DNA of 23,070 nt from CAYFHQ01 sp964342805 (lineage in GTDB: Bacteria > Bacillota > Clostridia > Peptostreptococcales > Acidaminobacteraceae). The first letter of the stretch is position 1. Each line of letters opens with the position of its first letter. Below the pieces are notes generated by a model. It was not told the DNA's origin. It did no database searches and saw only the letters and a program-made list of their open reading frames with translations. A program made the position numbers and the translations under genes. This document shows, piece after piece, positions 14,613 to 21,218 of this stretch. The DNA lies in assembly GCA_964342805.1 (NCBI GenBank), contig CAYFHQ010000060.1:1-23070 (forward strand), in the 5' to 3' direction.

Positions 14613-15365
14613 TTAGTAGGAACCAATCAGGTCCTTGACGATTTCAGAGGAAATGATCAGGCCTGCCACAGAAGGCACAAAGGAGGTTGAACCGGGAATG
14701 GTTCTTCGCTCCACACAGGTCCTGTCCTTTTTGGGACAGATACAGTGGGCCGTGCAATCTCCAGCAATGGTCTTGGTTTCCACTGGTTCTTCGGTGGAAT
14801 AGACCACCTTGAGTTTTTTGACCCTGCGCTTCTTGAGCTCTTTTCGCATGACCCGGGCCAGGGGGCACATGGAGGTTTTATAGATGTCGGTCACTTCCAG
14901 CATGGTTGGGTTCATCTTGTTGCCTGTACCCATGGAGGAAATGATCTTTATGCCGTTTCTGGTGCATCGTTCAATTAGGTCCAGTTTGGCTGAAACCATG
15001 TCTATGGCGTCCACCACATAGTCGCAGTCCTGGGAAATAATCTTGTCCGCACTGTCTGCATTGTACAAGTAGGGATGCACTTCTACATTCGCCTTGGGGT
15101 TGATCTCAAGGATTCGATCCTTCATGACCCCCACCTTGGTCTTGCCAACGGTTTTCCGTGTGGCGTGGATCTGACGGTTGATGTTGGTCAAACAGACATC
15201 GTCGTCGTCACATAGGACAAAGTGACCTACCCCGCTTCTGGCCAGGCCTTCAACAACGAAAGAGCCTACACCACCTACGCCGATCACTGCTACCTTGCTG
15301 TCTTTGAGTATATTAAAATTGTCGGTCCCAATGACCATTTCTGTTCTTGAAAAAGAGTGTAACAT
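14613..15365 (-). CDS. tcdA: ThiF/E1-like protein, tRNA threonylcarbamoyladenosine dehydratase
   Basis: The 250-residue protein is of the E1-like adenylating family: nucleotide-binding loop VIGVGGVGSFVVEGLARSG (about 27-45), the acidic DDDDVCLTNINRQ with the conserved N-x-x-R, and TKVGVMKDRILEINP. The pattern and length agree with TcdA (CsdL/YgdL), which ATP-dependently cyclises t6A37 of ANN-decoding tRNAs to ct6A. The C-terminal part has a cluster of cysteines (AGDCTAHCICPKKDRTC) that may hold a metal. The PSVAGLIISSEIVKDLIG end is typical. TAGGAA precedes the ATG. It is transcribed alone, 87 nt upstream of the DUF1450 gene. Confidence 0.87.
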   Translation of the reverse strand: MLHSFSRTEMVIGTDNFNILKDSKVAVIGVGGVGSFVVEGLARSGVGHFVLCDDDDVCLTNINRQIHATRKTVGKTKVGVMKDRILEINPKANVEVHPYLYNADSADKIISQDCDYVVDAIDMVSAKLDLIERCTRNGIKIISSMGTGNKMNPTMLEVTDIYKTSMCPLARVMRKELKKRRVKKLKVVYSTEEPVETKTIAGDCTAHCICPKKDRTCVERRTIPGSTSFVPSVAGLIISSEIVKDLIGSY

Positions 15366-15402
15366 AATTCCTACCCTTCCACTGTGAATTCATACAATCT
15401 AT

Positions 15403-15431
15403 ACTATACCAGTGGTGAAAGCATAACACAA
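15403..15431 (-). promoter_or_regulatory. Probable sigma-A promoter of the tcdA gene
   Basis: On the minus strand TTGTGT (15431-15426) and TATAGT (15408-15403) have a 17-nt spacer, with the -10 matching at five of six positions. The start codon is about 38 nt downstream. A CCACTG/CAGTGG inverted repeat flanks the -10 region. Confidence 0.5.
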
Positions 15432-15510
15432 GGAACAGATTTGAAACAATCATGTTTTTTTCTTAGGCTTGCATCTGACTCAAAGCTAGCATTACCAGTG
15501 TCTGTAAGAA

Positions 15511-16293
15511 CTATAATTTTCTCGCTTTGATCACAAAAGACAAAGGTAGCTTCTGGGCCTTGTGGGGAGAGTAATGGCTGTCCCGAACGGTGGCTTCCCC
15601 CTTAAGGACCTCTTCGCTGGTTTCTTCCATCATGTATTCCACCATCATGCCAGCCTTGGCTAGGGCATTTACGTAGGTGGACAGTTTGCGGATGGAGAAA
15701 CACATTTCATTGCCTCCAGCACAGTATATGAAGGGGTCTTCGTCGTGGTAGTTGCCTGTGAAGACCAGCTTGTCGTTCATGGTCTCCATGTGTCTAAGAA
15801 TGGGATGGTCCCAACTGAAAACGAAGGTTCCCCCTGGCTTTAAGTAGGAGGCCACCAGGTCGAAGGTGGTCTGCAGGTCTGTGGACCAACCTATGGCATA
15901 GATAGAGTAGACCATGTCAAAGTGACCCTTGGGTGCCCCACAGTCTTCTTCCATGGGCCCATTGATCAGCGTCGCTGACAGCCCCAATTCCCCAAGATAA
16001 CGTTGTGCGTTGGCAAGCTGGCCCGAGGATAGGTCAAGCCCCCAGAGGTCTTTTGCCCCCCTCTGTCTGAGATAGGCAAGGAAGTGGCCGCTGCCGCAGC
16101 CGATGTCCAGGACCGCTTTACCTGACACGTCTGCGAAGAACTCCTTGTCTGTTTCACTGGGTATGTAGACGCCCAAGGTGGGCAAGGACGTTGCGCCGAA
16201 CCAGTCGTCGGCGTTGTCGTTCCAAAATTTCTTGTTCATTTCATGGATCTTTTCTGTTTTCGTGTTTTCTTGTAAAGGCTTGATAGTTGCCAT
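15511..16293 (-). CDS. Class I SAM-dependent methyltransferase
   Basis: The 260-residue protein has motif I as VLDIGCGSGHFLAYL (about 61-75), the acidic end of strand 2 (LWGLDLSSGQL), FDMVYSIYAIGWSTD for motif IV and YLKPGGTFVFSWDHPI for strand 5. The tail after the Rossmann fold (PFIYCAGGNEMCFSIRKLSTYVNALAKAGM) resembles small-molecule methyltransferases of the Methyltransf_11/UbiE type; the substrate is unknown. GGGGGAAA lies before the ATG, a weak site. It is a single gene; no good terminator was found in the 145 nt between it and tcdA. Confidence 0.83.
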   Translation of the reverse strand: MATIKPLQENTKTEKIHEMNKKFWNDNADDWFGATSLPTLGVYIPSETDKEFFADVSGKAVLDIGCGSGHFLAYLRQRGAKDLWGLDLSSGQLANAQRYLGELGLSATLINGPMEEDCGAPKGHFDMVYSIYAIGWSTDLQTTFDLVASYLKPGGTFVFSWDHPILRHMETMNDKLVFTGNYHDEDPFIYCAGGNEMCFSIRKLSTYVNALAKAGMMVEYMMEETSEEVLKGEATVRDSHYSPHKAQKLPLSFVIKARKL

Positions 16294-16372
16294 TGTGTTT
16301 CCCCCAAGTATATGTATTCATCAACCAGTGGCCACCGCGATGTACTATCCATGTTAGCAAAGAATCCCATTC

Positions 16373-16401
16373 AAAAAGGTCCCATTTTCCACGGGACCTT
16401 T
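16373..16401 (-). terminator. Terminator after the adenylate kinase-like gene
   Basis: AAAGGTCCC (16375-16383) and GGGACCTTT (16393-16401) are exact inverted repeats with a 9-nt loop; on the minus strand five T follow. It lies 113 nt after the stop codon; the stretch between (16402-16513) shows nothing else recognisable. Confidence 0.72.
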
Positions 16402-16513
16402 AGGACGTATTTCTTATTGACACGTTCTTCCAATCGCTTGCCTGTGTCAAGGAAATTATTATTTATTTTTGTCGATCAAAGCCCTTGTTTCTACTCCATT
16501 TTTTTGCTAATAC

Positions 16514-17035
16514 CTAGTCTAAGTCCTTGAGGAACTTTTCTGTGTCACTGGCTGATTGCAAGACATAGACCCGTTTCCCCCTCTGCCTCAGTTCTTCAAA
16601 AAAGGCTTCCCGCTTCTGGGCCCGCTTTCTTGCTGGATATTCAAATAGAATATAGCGAATAAGAACCCAGTCAATGTCCTCTTCGCACCCTTCTGGCAGG
16701 TCAGGTCGACTGGACTTGCGATGCTTCCAGTAGCGCCGTAAGGCCCGCCACAAACAAACCCACCGGTTGACGGTGACGTGGACAAAGACGTCGCACTTGT
16801 CCATACGACCATCGGTCCTGCTGGCCGAGAACATGTTGGAGTCAAATATCCACTGGTCTTGGTCCGCCATTTCCTTTATGAGTCGGGCTTGGTCCTCCGC
16901 AGGTCTTTCCTGCCAGCCGGCCATCCAGGTGATCTGGTCCCTGTGGGTAATAGGGATGCCCGTTCGCCTTGACACTTGCCGTGCCAGGGTGGTCTTGCCA
17001 GACCCGCTGCTTCCTGTGATCCAGAATCGTTTCAT
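16514..17035 (-). CDS. Adenylate kinase-like P-loop protein (DNA topology modulation FlaR-like)
   Basis: The product, 173 residues from the chosen start, opens MKRFWITGSSGSGKTTLARQVS with Walker A GSSGSGKT (8-15). GIPITHRDQITWMAGWQERP is the acceptor-side signature of the FlaR/adenylate kinase-related group; RWVCLWRALRRYWKHRKSSRPDLPEGC and the C-terminal KRAQKREAFFEEL resemble the lid and adjacent helix of that group. Natural substrate is not known. I chose the ATG at 17035, 7 nt after a GGGGG; two other in-frame ATGs (17041 and 17068) have no usable site. It stands alone and precedes a terminator. Confidence 0.78.
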   Translation of the reverse strand: MKRFWITGSSGSGKTTLARQVSRRTGIPITHRDQITWMAGWQERPAEDQARLIKEMADQDQWIFDSNMFSASRTDGRMDKCDVFVHVTVNRWVCLWRALRRYWKHRKSSRPDLPEGCEEDIDWVLIRYILFEYPARKRAQKREAFFEELRQRGKRVYVLQSASDTEKFLKDLD

Positions 17036-17115
17036 TGTCATCCCCCAGTCGTGAAGTGTGTTTGTCATAGTATTAGCTTGGTTTGCGACCGCACGAGTCC
17101 ATGGTCGTCTGGTCT

Positions 17116-18027
17116 TTACACTTGATTCACCATGATCTTCTTGCTTTCCTCTACCACCGACGCATTTTTTGCTGCCTGATTCACCGCCGGCATATTTCCC
17201 GGGTAAAATGGGACCACGCCAGATTTTTCGTGGAGCAAGTGGTTGAGGTGAGGTCCTGTGTGAAAGAGGTCCTCCAGCTTGTTGTAGGCCGACATGGCCA
17301 CGGCGTATTTTTTAGGACTCAGGGTACCAATACGGCTGGCCCTGATCATGAAGTTCTTGGGTGTTTCACTGGCTGCCACGTACTCGAAGAGACCCACCTT
17401 GTAGCCCCTGCTTTCCAGTAGCAAGGTCCGCATGGAGTCGGCCACCATGTCGCTGAGTCGTTCCCGGTAGACCCCATGTTTGGTCACAGCCCCCAGAAGG
17501 TGCTTTTTCATGGTCCGGCGCATGGTATGCTGGCAGCAGGACACGGTCATGATGTACTTGGCCTCTTCCAAAATTCCCTTGGCCAGGGTCATGTCCGTGG
17601 CTGTGTCACAGGCATGGAGGCTGTAGACAATGTCTGGCTTGACCGGAAAGTCCACTGCGAAAATGTCGTCGCAAATGAAGTCCATATTGGTGAAGCCCAG
17701 TTCCTCTGCCGCTTTTTTAGAAGATGCGATCACCTCAGGATTAATGTCTATCCCCACGATCTTGATCTTGCGTTTTTTGACGTGGGTGAAGTAGTAATTT
17801 GCCACGAAAGACAGGTAGGACTTGCCACAGGCGCAGTCTACAAAAATCAGCTGGCGCTTGGTGGACAGTTTTTCCACTGCCTTGTTGAGGTGGACAATGA
17901 AGTCGAAAATCTGCTTGTGCTTGCCCGCCCGCTCTCTATAATTGTTGCCATTGGGGTCTGCTAGGCCAATGGCTGTAAATAGGTCTTTTAGTTCCTTGTC
18001 ATCCCATTTTTTCTGGTGTGCTGTCAT
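17116..18027 (-). CDS. SAM-dependent methyltransferase of the Methyltransf_32 type
   Basis: From the chosen start the protein has 303 residues. IFVDCACGKSYLSFVANYYF (about 61-80) is motif I in the DCACGKxYLS form typical of the Methyltransf_32 family, followed by IVGIDINPEVI and CDDIFAVDF; YSLHACDTATDMTLAKGI and SCCQHTMRR are also characteristic. Homologues are annotated only as methyltransferases, in eukaryotes related to METTL25; substrate unknown. The ATG at 18027 is preferred because AGAGGA stands 7 nt before it; another ATG two codons upstream touches that site. The leader has a strong promoter at 18334-18362 and about 300 nt that fold into a long hairpin reaching this ribosome binding site, so expression is likely controlled at RNA level. 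Confidence 0.82.
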   Translation of the reverse strand: MTAHQKKWDDKELKDLFTAIGLADPNGNNYRERAGKHKQIFDFIVHLNKAVEKLSTKRQLIFVDCACGKSYLSFVANYYFTHVKKRKIKIVGIDINPEVIASSKKAAEELGFTNMDFICDDIFAVDFPVKPDIVYSLHACDTATDMTLAKGILEEAKYIMTVSCCQHTMRRTMKKHLLGAVTKHGVYRERLSDMVADSMRTLLLESRGYKVGLFEYVAASETPKNFMIRASRIGTLSPKKYAVAMSAYNKLEDLFHTGPHLNHLLHEKSGVVPFYPGNMPAVNQAAKNASVVEESKKIMVNQV

Positions 18028-18029
18028 GG

Positions 18030-18293
18030 TCATTCCTCTTTCTTTCGCTGGGTGCTCCGACATGTAAGGCCACGTTTTACTCCCGTGGCAAAAGAAAAAG
18101 CAGCCTAGAGAGTAAAAACGAAAACGACAATTGAACAAGTAGGAACATCAAGTAACGAGGCACCATGCACAAGGCTGTTAGCCAGCACGGTCTCTCGTCA
18201 TTCCTATTCATTCAACTGTTGTTTTTGCTTTACTCTCCAAACTGCTTTTGTTACATGCCTTCTCGTAACACCAAGCGGTCGGAATGTCATTCC
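18030..18293 (-). promoter_or_regulatory. Long hairpin leader (imperfect palindrome) of the methyltransferase gene
   Basis: Read on the minus strand, almost the whole leader between promoter and start codon folds back on itself. The best part pairs 18096-18145 with 18201-18249: about 40 of 50 positions match, with one bulge, and all ten differences are transitions, seven of which are G-U wobbles in the minus-strand RNA. The pairing continues outward (CATGTAA at 18061-18067 with TTACATG at 18251-18257; CGCTxGGTG; CATTCC with GGAATG at the ribosome binding site) and inward to a GGCT/AGCC apex at 18173-18183. A separate stem-loop, GCCACG/CGTGGC (18069-18088), is inserted in one arm. Not a riboswitch or repeat I recognise. 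Confidence 0.6.
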
Positions 18294-18333
18294 ACCCTTC
18301 GGTCATTAAAATTATTTTTATGTTTACAAAAGT

Positions 18334-18362
18334 ATAATATCGAAATCTGTTGGAATTGTCAA
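18334..18362 (-). promoter_or_regulatory. Strong sigma-A promoter of the methyltransferase leader
   Basis: TTGACA (minus strand, 18362-18357), 17-nt spacer, TATTAT (18339-18334). Transcription would start near 18327, leaving an untranslated leader of roughly 300 nt. Confidence 0.8.
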
Positions 18363-18378
18363 CACATAATCCACATGC

Positions 18379-18750
18379 TTATCTATGCTGGTCCACCAAA
18401 ATGGGGTTGCCATCTGGGTCCTCGATCATAAAACTGCCCGGACCCTCAGTATCTGGTTGGACTTCAGCTTGGAAGGTAATCCCCTTGCCTCTGAGTTCCT
18501 CCTGGAGGACACGGATGTCTTTAAACTCGTCCAGATTTTCAGCATTGTCGCTCCATCCGGGATTAAAGGTCATGATGTTCTTGTCAAACATGCCCTGGAA
18601 TAGACCAATAGTGCAGTCTCCATTTTTGAGTATGAGCCAGTTTTGCTCAATGTCACCATGGAACTTGGTGAAGCCTAGTTTTTCGTAGAAGGCCAGCGAA
18701 GCGTGTATGTCTTTGACAGTTAAACTGACTGAAAATGCGCCGATGCTCAT
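18379..18750 (-). CDS. VOC family (glyoxalase/bleomycin resistance-like) protein
   Basis: The chosen start at 18750 has AAAGGAG 8 nt upstream and gives 123 residues, the normal size of a single VOC protein. Two beta-alpha-beta-beta-beta units are recognisable: FSVSLTVKDIHASLAFYEKLGFTKFHG (about 6-32) and QEELRGKGITFQAEVQP with GSFMIEDPDGNPILVDQ at the end. EDPDGNPI is the family end motif; the exact metal ligands are not obvious. Such proteins include glyoxalases, dioxygenases and drug-binding proteins; a specific reaction cannot be given. It lies just upstream of the methyltransferase promoter on the same strand. Confidence 0.87.
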   Translation of the reverse strand: MSIGAFSVSLTVKDIHASLAFYEKLGFTKFHGDIEQNWLILKNGDCTIGLFQGMFDKNIMTFNPGWSDNAENLDEFKDIRVLQEELRGKGITFQAEVQPDTEGPGSFMIEDPDGNPILVDQHR

Positions 18751-18869
18751 GGGGTGCTCCTTTCTAGTGCGTGGTTTCTTTTGAAATGATGGGTTCTGTC
18801 TTGCTTTTACCCATTTTCGTCCCTGAAGCACACTGGAGTTTACTCAACTTATCTTAATAATGGCTAGTC

Positions 18870-19769
18870 CTATTCGATAGAAGCAATAAATATAGCAAAG
18901 GCGTCTTCTGCTTTATCAAAAGCTTCCGTTGCTTGGTCAAAATCCACTTCAGAACCATACTCAATGTACTTGGAATAGGCCTGCATACCTTGTAGTTCAA
19001 AAGTCAGGCTATCCACCAAATGTTGGTGGATCACACCCATTTGCTCATCGTTGGGGTATAGGTTGAGAGCTGCCTTCAGCACTGCCTCCTGCCTTGGGAT
19101 CAGGTCTTCATTCATACGTTGAAGAATGTCCTCAGTTGTCATGACATCAATGGACTCTACAAGACCATTGAACTGGTCTGTTAAAAGGTTTCGTTCTTCA
19201 AAGACATACTCCTCGTTTAGGTTCTCAATGTAAACATCTACCTCTACTGAGGAGGGTTCATCCAGTTCACCCCAAACACCTAGAACTGCCACCAATATAA
19301 TCAGGACCACGCCGATTATTCGTCTGATTCTTTTCTCCTTGCCTATTCGGCTCAGCCGTACATCCTGATCTTCTTCTGCGAATATGAGTTTGTCAACGCG
19401 CTTTGTCACTGCCCTGTAGTAAAGGCGATTGCCAAAGGCAATTAGAAGAAATCGTGTTACGATTTCAAGTATCCCTACGCCCATGATCAAGCTTAAGGCT
19501 ATGGCTGCGTTAGGTATTAAGCCTATACCAAAGCCCAAGACAAGCATGCCAATGACGTAACCAACACCAACTGCAAAAACACCCTTCCAAAGGAACCAGT
19601 TAATCCCTAGGAAAAAGATGGCCCAGTTCCATTTGAACTTTCCAGCCTTGTAATCCGGTAGATTCTTTAAATGATAGTCTTCACCCAGGTAAGCAGCCTG
19701 GATCAGTTCATTGCGCTCCCTGTCTTCCCTTTGATAATGTGACTCGTAAAAGTCTTCTTGTTCTTCCAT
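18870..19769 (-). CDS. DUF2628 domain membrane protein with an extracytoplasmic C-terminal domain
   Basis: From the ATG at 19769 (AAGGGGG 6-10 nt upstream) the protein has 299 residues. The N-terminal 30 residues are acidic and soluble. KFKWNWAIFFLGINWFLWKGVF at about 44-65 is the DUF2628 signature, followed by two or three helices up to about 112. A basic stretch (KEKRIRRIIG) leads into a fourth helix at about 151-167, then an external domain of about 130 residues rich in acidic and helical segments (EEYVFEERNLLTDQFNGLVESID) without a known motif. The frame upstream of this ATG is open but lacks a start site. Function unknown; envelope location is inferred. Confidence 0.8.
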   Translation of the reverse strand: MEEQEDFYESHYQREDRERNELIQAAYLGEDYHLKNLPDYKAGKFKWNWAIFFLGINWFLWKGVFAVGVGYVIGMLVLGFGIGLIPNAAIALSLIMGVGILEIVTRFLLIAFGNRLYYRAVTKRVDKLIFAEEDQDVRLSRIGKEKRIRRIIGVVLIILVAVLGVWGELDEPSSVEVDVYIENLNEEYVFEERNLLTDQFNGLVESIDVMTTEDILQRMNEDLIPRQEAVLKAALNLYPNDEQMGVIHQHLVDSLTFELQGMQAYSKYIEYGSEVDFDQATEAFDKAEDAFAIFIASIE

Positions 19770-20076
19770 GTCGTCCCCCTTGGCTGTTTTGTCTATTCTA
19801 CCAAGTTTTAGGGGTTTGTGCCATAGCCTGTCGGGCTTTAATGAGGTGAATAGGACGGAGCTTTGACAAGGGTTTATCGAAACGCGCCAACAGCTGACGA
19901 CGTGGCCCCATCTGTTATGAAACTCGTGTCCATGAATAACCCACCTGTTTTTTACCGTCCAACACGGGACAGCCAAATGATGGAGGTCCTCCGTAGGATC
20001 ATCCCAACCAAGCGTTTTCGGTCTCTGGCCAGTTTTGGTCTAGAATAAGCGAACCACGACTAGCAGAAACCATTAT
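19770..20076. other. Non-coding gap between divergent genes
   Basis: This stretch upstream of two divergent genes has no convincing gene. A TAGAAT (minus strand) about 30 nt before the DUF2628 gene and another TAGAAT at 20041-20046 (plus) are the only -10-like boxes, both without a good -35. There is a small palindrome GGAGG-T-CCTCC near 19982-19992. A 61-codon TTG-started frame within it lacks any support. Confidence 0.5.
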
Positions 20077-20105
20077 GGGGTATATGACCTACAAGGAGGT
20101 ACCCC
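20077..20105 (+). promoter_or_regulatory. Hairpin masking the ribosome binding site of the membrane methyltransferase gene
   Basis: GGGGT (20077-20081) pairs with ACCCC (20101-20105) and ACCT (20087-20090) with AGGT (20097-20100), giving a 9-bp stem with a bulge and a 6-nt loop. The AAGGAGGT ribosome binding site is half in the loop and half in the stem, and ATG follows immediately after the last paired base. Confidence 0.5.
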
Positions 20106-20804
20106 ATGAAAAATCGCAGACCCTACCAGATCTTTTTCGCCCACACCTTTCCCTACCTACTGATAACCAGCGCCATGGCCATGGGTTACTACTTCACGGT
20201 TTCAAGCCTTGTAACCGACCAAGGCCATCTATGGGGGTACACCACAAGGGAGTGGGCTTACCTATTTGGTCTGGGTTGTTTTCTTCAGCATTTCCTTGGT
20301 TGGTTGGTCTTTCGACTACAGATTGCCTATCAAGGCCTCACCAGACTATTTGGCCGGTTTGACCTGGTCATCTGGGGGCTAATCTTCTATCCCCTCTTGC
20401 TCTTTCGACCTATAGTAACCCTCCTCCTGGCCAAGATGGACTGGGGATCACTTTATACGCCCTCACCTTTGACCCATTTCCTAGGGGGGATCATTATCCT
20501 ACCTGCCCTCTATACCATCTACTCCGTAGTAAGATATTTCGGCGTAGTCAGGGCCTTAGGGGCAGACCACTTTCGTGAAAAGTACCGAACCATTCCCCTG
20601 GAAAAACGGGGGATCTACAAATATTCTGACAATGCCATGTACACCTACTTCTTCTTTTTCTTCTGGGGAATCGGGATCATTTCTGGCTCAGTAGCCGTCC
20701 TGATTACAGCCCTTTTCCAACATGCCTTTATCTGGGTCCACATGTATACCACGGAAGGCCCAGACATGGACATTCTCTACGGGAAGAAGGAAAAAAGCGA
20801 TTGA
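20106..20804 (+). CDS. Integral membrane methyltransferase, ICMT/PEMT-like
   Basis: The 232-residue protein has about six hydrophobic segments. The C-terminal part carries the signature of isoprenylcysteine carboxyl methyltransferase and phosphatidylethanolamine N-methyltransferase relatives: RGIYKYSDNAMYTYFFFFF (the usual GxYRxxRNPMY, here with SDNAMY) and, after another helix pair, EGPDMDILYG in place of the conserved C-terminal ExxL/F region. Such enzymes bind SAM at the cytosolic face and methylate lipids or prenylated substrates; the substrate here is unknown. The ribosome binding site AAGGAGGT lies 5 nt from the ATG and inside a hairpin. Its stop codon overlaps the -35 box of the next promoter. 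Confidence 0.8.
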   Translation: MKNRRPYQIFFAHTFPYLLITSAMAMGYYFTVSSLVTDQGHLWGYTTREWAYLFGLGCFLQHFLGWLVFRLQIAYQGLTRLFGRFDLVIWGLIFYPLLLFRPIVTLLLAKMDWGSLYTPSPLTHFLGGIIILPALYTIYSVVRYFGVVRALGADHFREKYRTIPLEKRGIYKYSDNAMYTYFFFFFWGIGIISGSVAVLITALFQHAFIWVHMYTTEGPDMDILYGKKEKSD

Positions 20805-20829
20805 CAGACAAAACCATTCCCAGTACAAT
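20801..20829 (+). promoter_or_regulatory. Sigma-A promoter of the T-box leader
   Basis: TTGACA (20801-20806), 17-nt spacer, TACAAT (20824-20829). The -35 box overlaps the TGA of the upstream gene. Transcription would start near 20836. Confidence 0.82.
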
Positions 20830-20835
20830 GAACCA

Positions 20836-21063
20836 AACCAATGATTGGAAGAGTACTTGAAGTTGAAAGGCACAGCGAGTGGGGACTGGTGGGAGCCCAT
20901 GCGGAAGACTTTTTGGAAAGACATCCATGAGGTGTCTATGCGAACGTCCAGTAGTGTAGACCGACTGCCCTCGTTATCGGGCTCCAAGAGGACTTATACA
21001 GTCAATTAGGATGGTACCGCGGACACAGCATTCGCTCCTATATCAGGAGCGGGTGCTTTTTTT
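20836..21063 (+). promoter_or_regulatory. T-box leader with a probable Asp (GAC) specifier, first terminator
   Basis: The leader shows the hallmarks of a T-box riboswitch. The 5' side of Stem I has AAGAGTACTTGAAG (loop E) and AGCGAGTGGGGACTGGTGGG (distal loops). The 3' side has GAAA-GAC-ATCC, where the codon after GAAA is the specifier; by comparison with the glyQS pattern (GAAAGGCATTC) this is GAC at 20920-20922, so it reads tRNA-Asp. The tRNA-acceptor bulge is TGGTACCGCG at 21012-21021. A terminator (21028-21039 with 21045-21056, two wobbles) with seven T follows. Uncharged tRNA-Asp would stabilise the antiterminator and allow transcription. Codon placement is inferred by analogy. Confidence 0.85.
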
Positions 21064-21187
21064 ATTGGCACGCGCAAACAAGAAGATCGCCAGTATATCC
21101 GTAGACCAAACCTCGTTTGCATAAGTTAAAAGATGGGTGGCACCGCGTAGACATACGCCCCTGACTTAAGTTCAAGGGGTGTTTTTT
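21064..21187 (+). promoter_or_regulatory. Second T-box antiterminator/terminator unit without a canonical Stem I
   Basis: A second TGGCACCGCG box (21138-21147), preceded by AAAAGATGGG, is followed by a terminator (ACGCCCCT 21155-21162 with AGGGGTGT 21175-21182, then six T). Only about 74 nt lie between the first terminator and this box; they hold a GCAAAC/GTTTGC stem (21074-21079, 21115-21120) but none of the distal Stem I motifs. This is either a shortened T-box or a relic of a tandem duplication. Confidence 0.7.
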
Positions 21188-21218
21188 GACCCCTTCTTTA
21201 ATCCATTGGAGGTGCACG

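Noticed and set aside
18028..18138. N-terminal extension of the Methyltransf_32 protein
   Set aside because: The frame is open by chance through one arm of the leader hairpin; AGAGGA marks the start at 18027.
18030..18293. 6S RNA, retron msr-msd or integron attC site
   Set aside because: The stem is too continuous for 6S RNA and has no central bubble; no reverse transcriptase or integrase is nearby.
18208..18306. 32-codon upstream frame in the methyltransferase leader (ATG at 18306, minus)
   Set aside because: It has no ribosome binding site and its sequence is explained by the palindrome arms; a leader peptide is possible but unsupported.
19770..19976. N-terminal extension of the DUF2628 protein
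   Set aside because: The extra 69 residues are not protein-like (many Trp/His/Cys), and a good ribosome binding site supports the ATG at 19769.
19863..20048. 61-codon plus-strand frame in the 19770-20105 gap
   Set aside because: TTG start, no ribosome binding site and no recognisable similarity.
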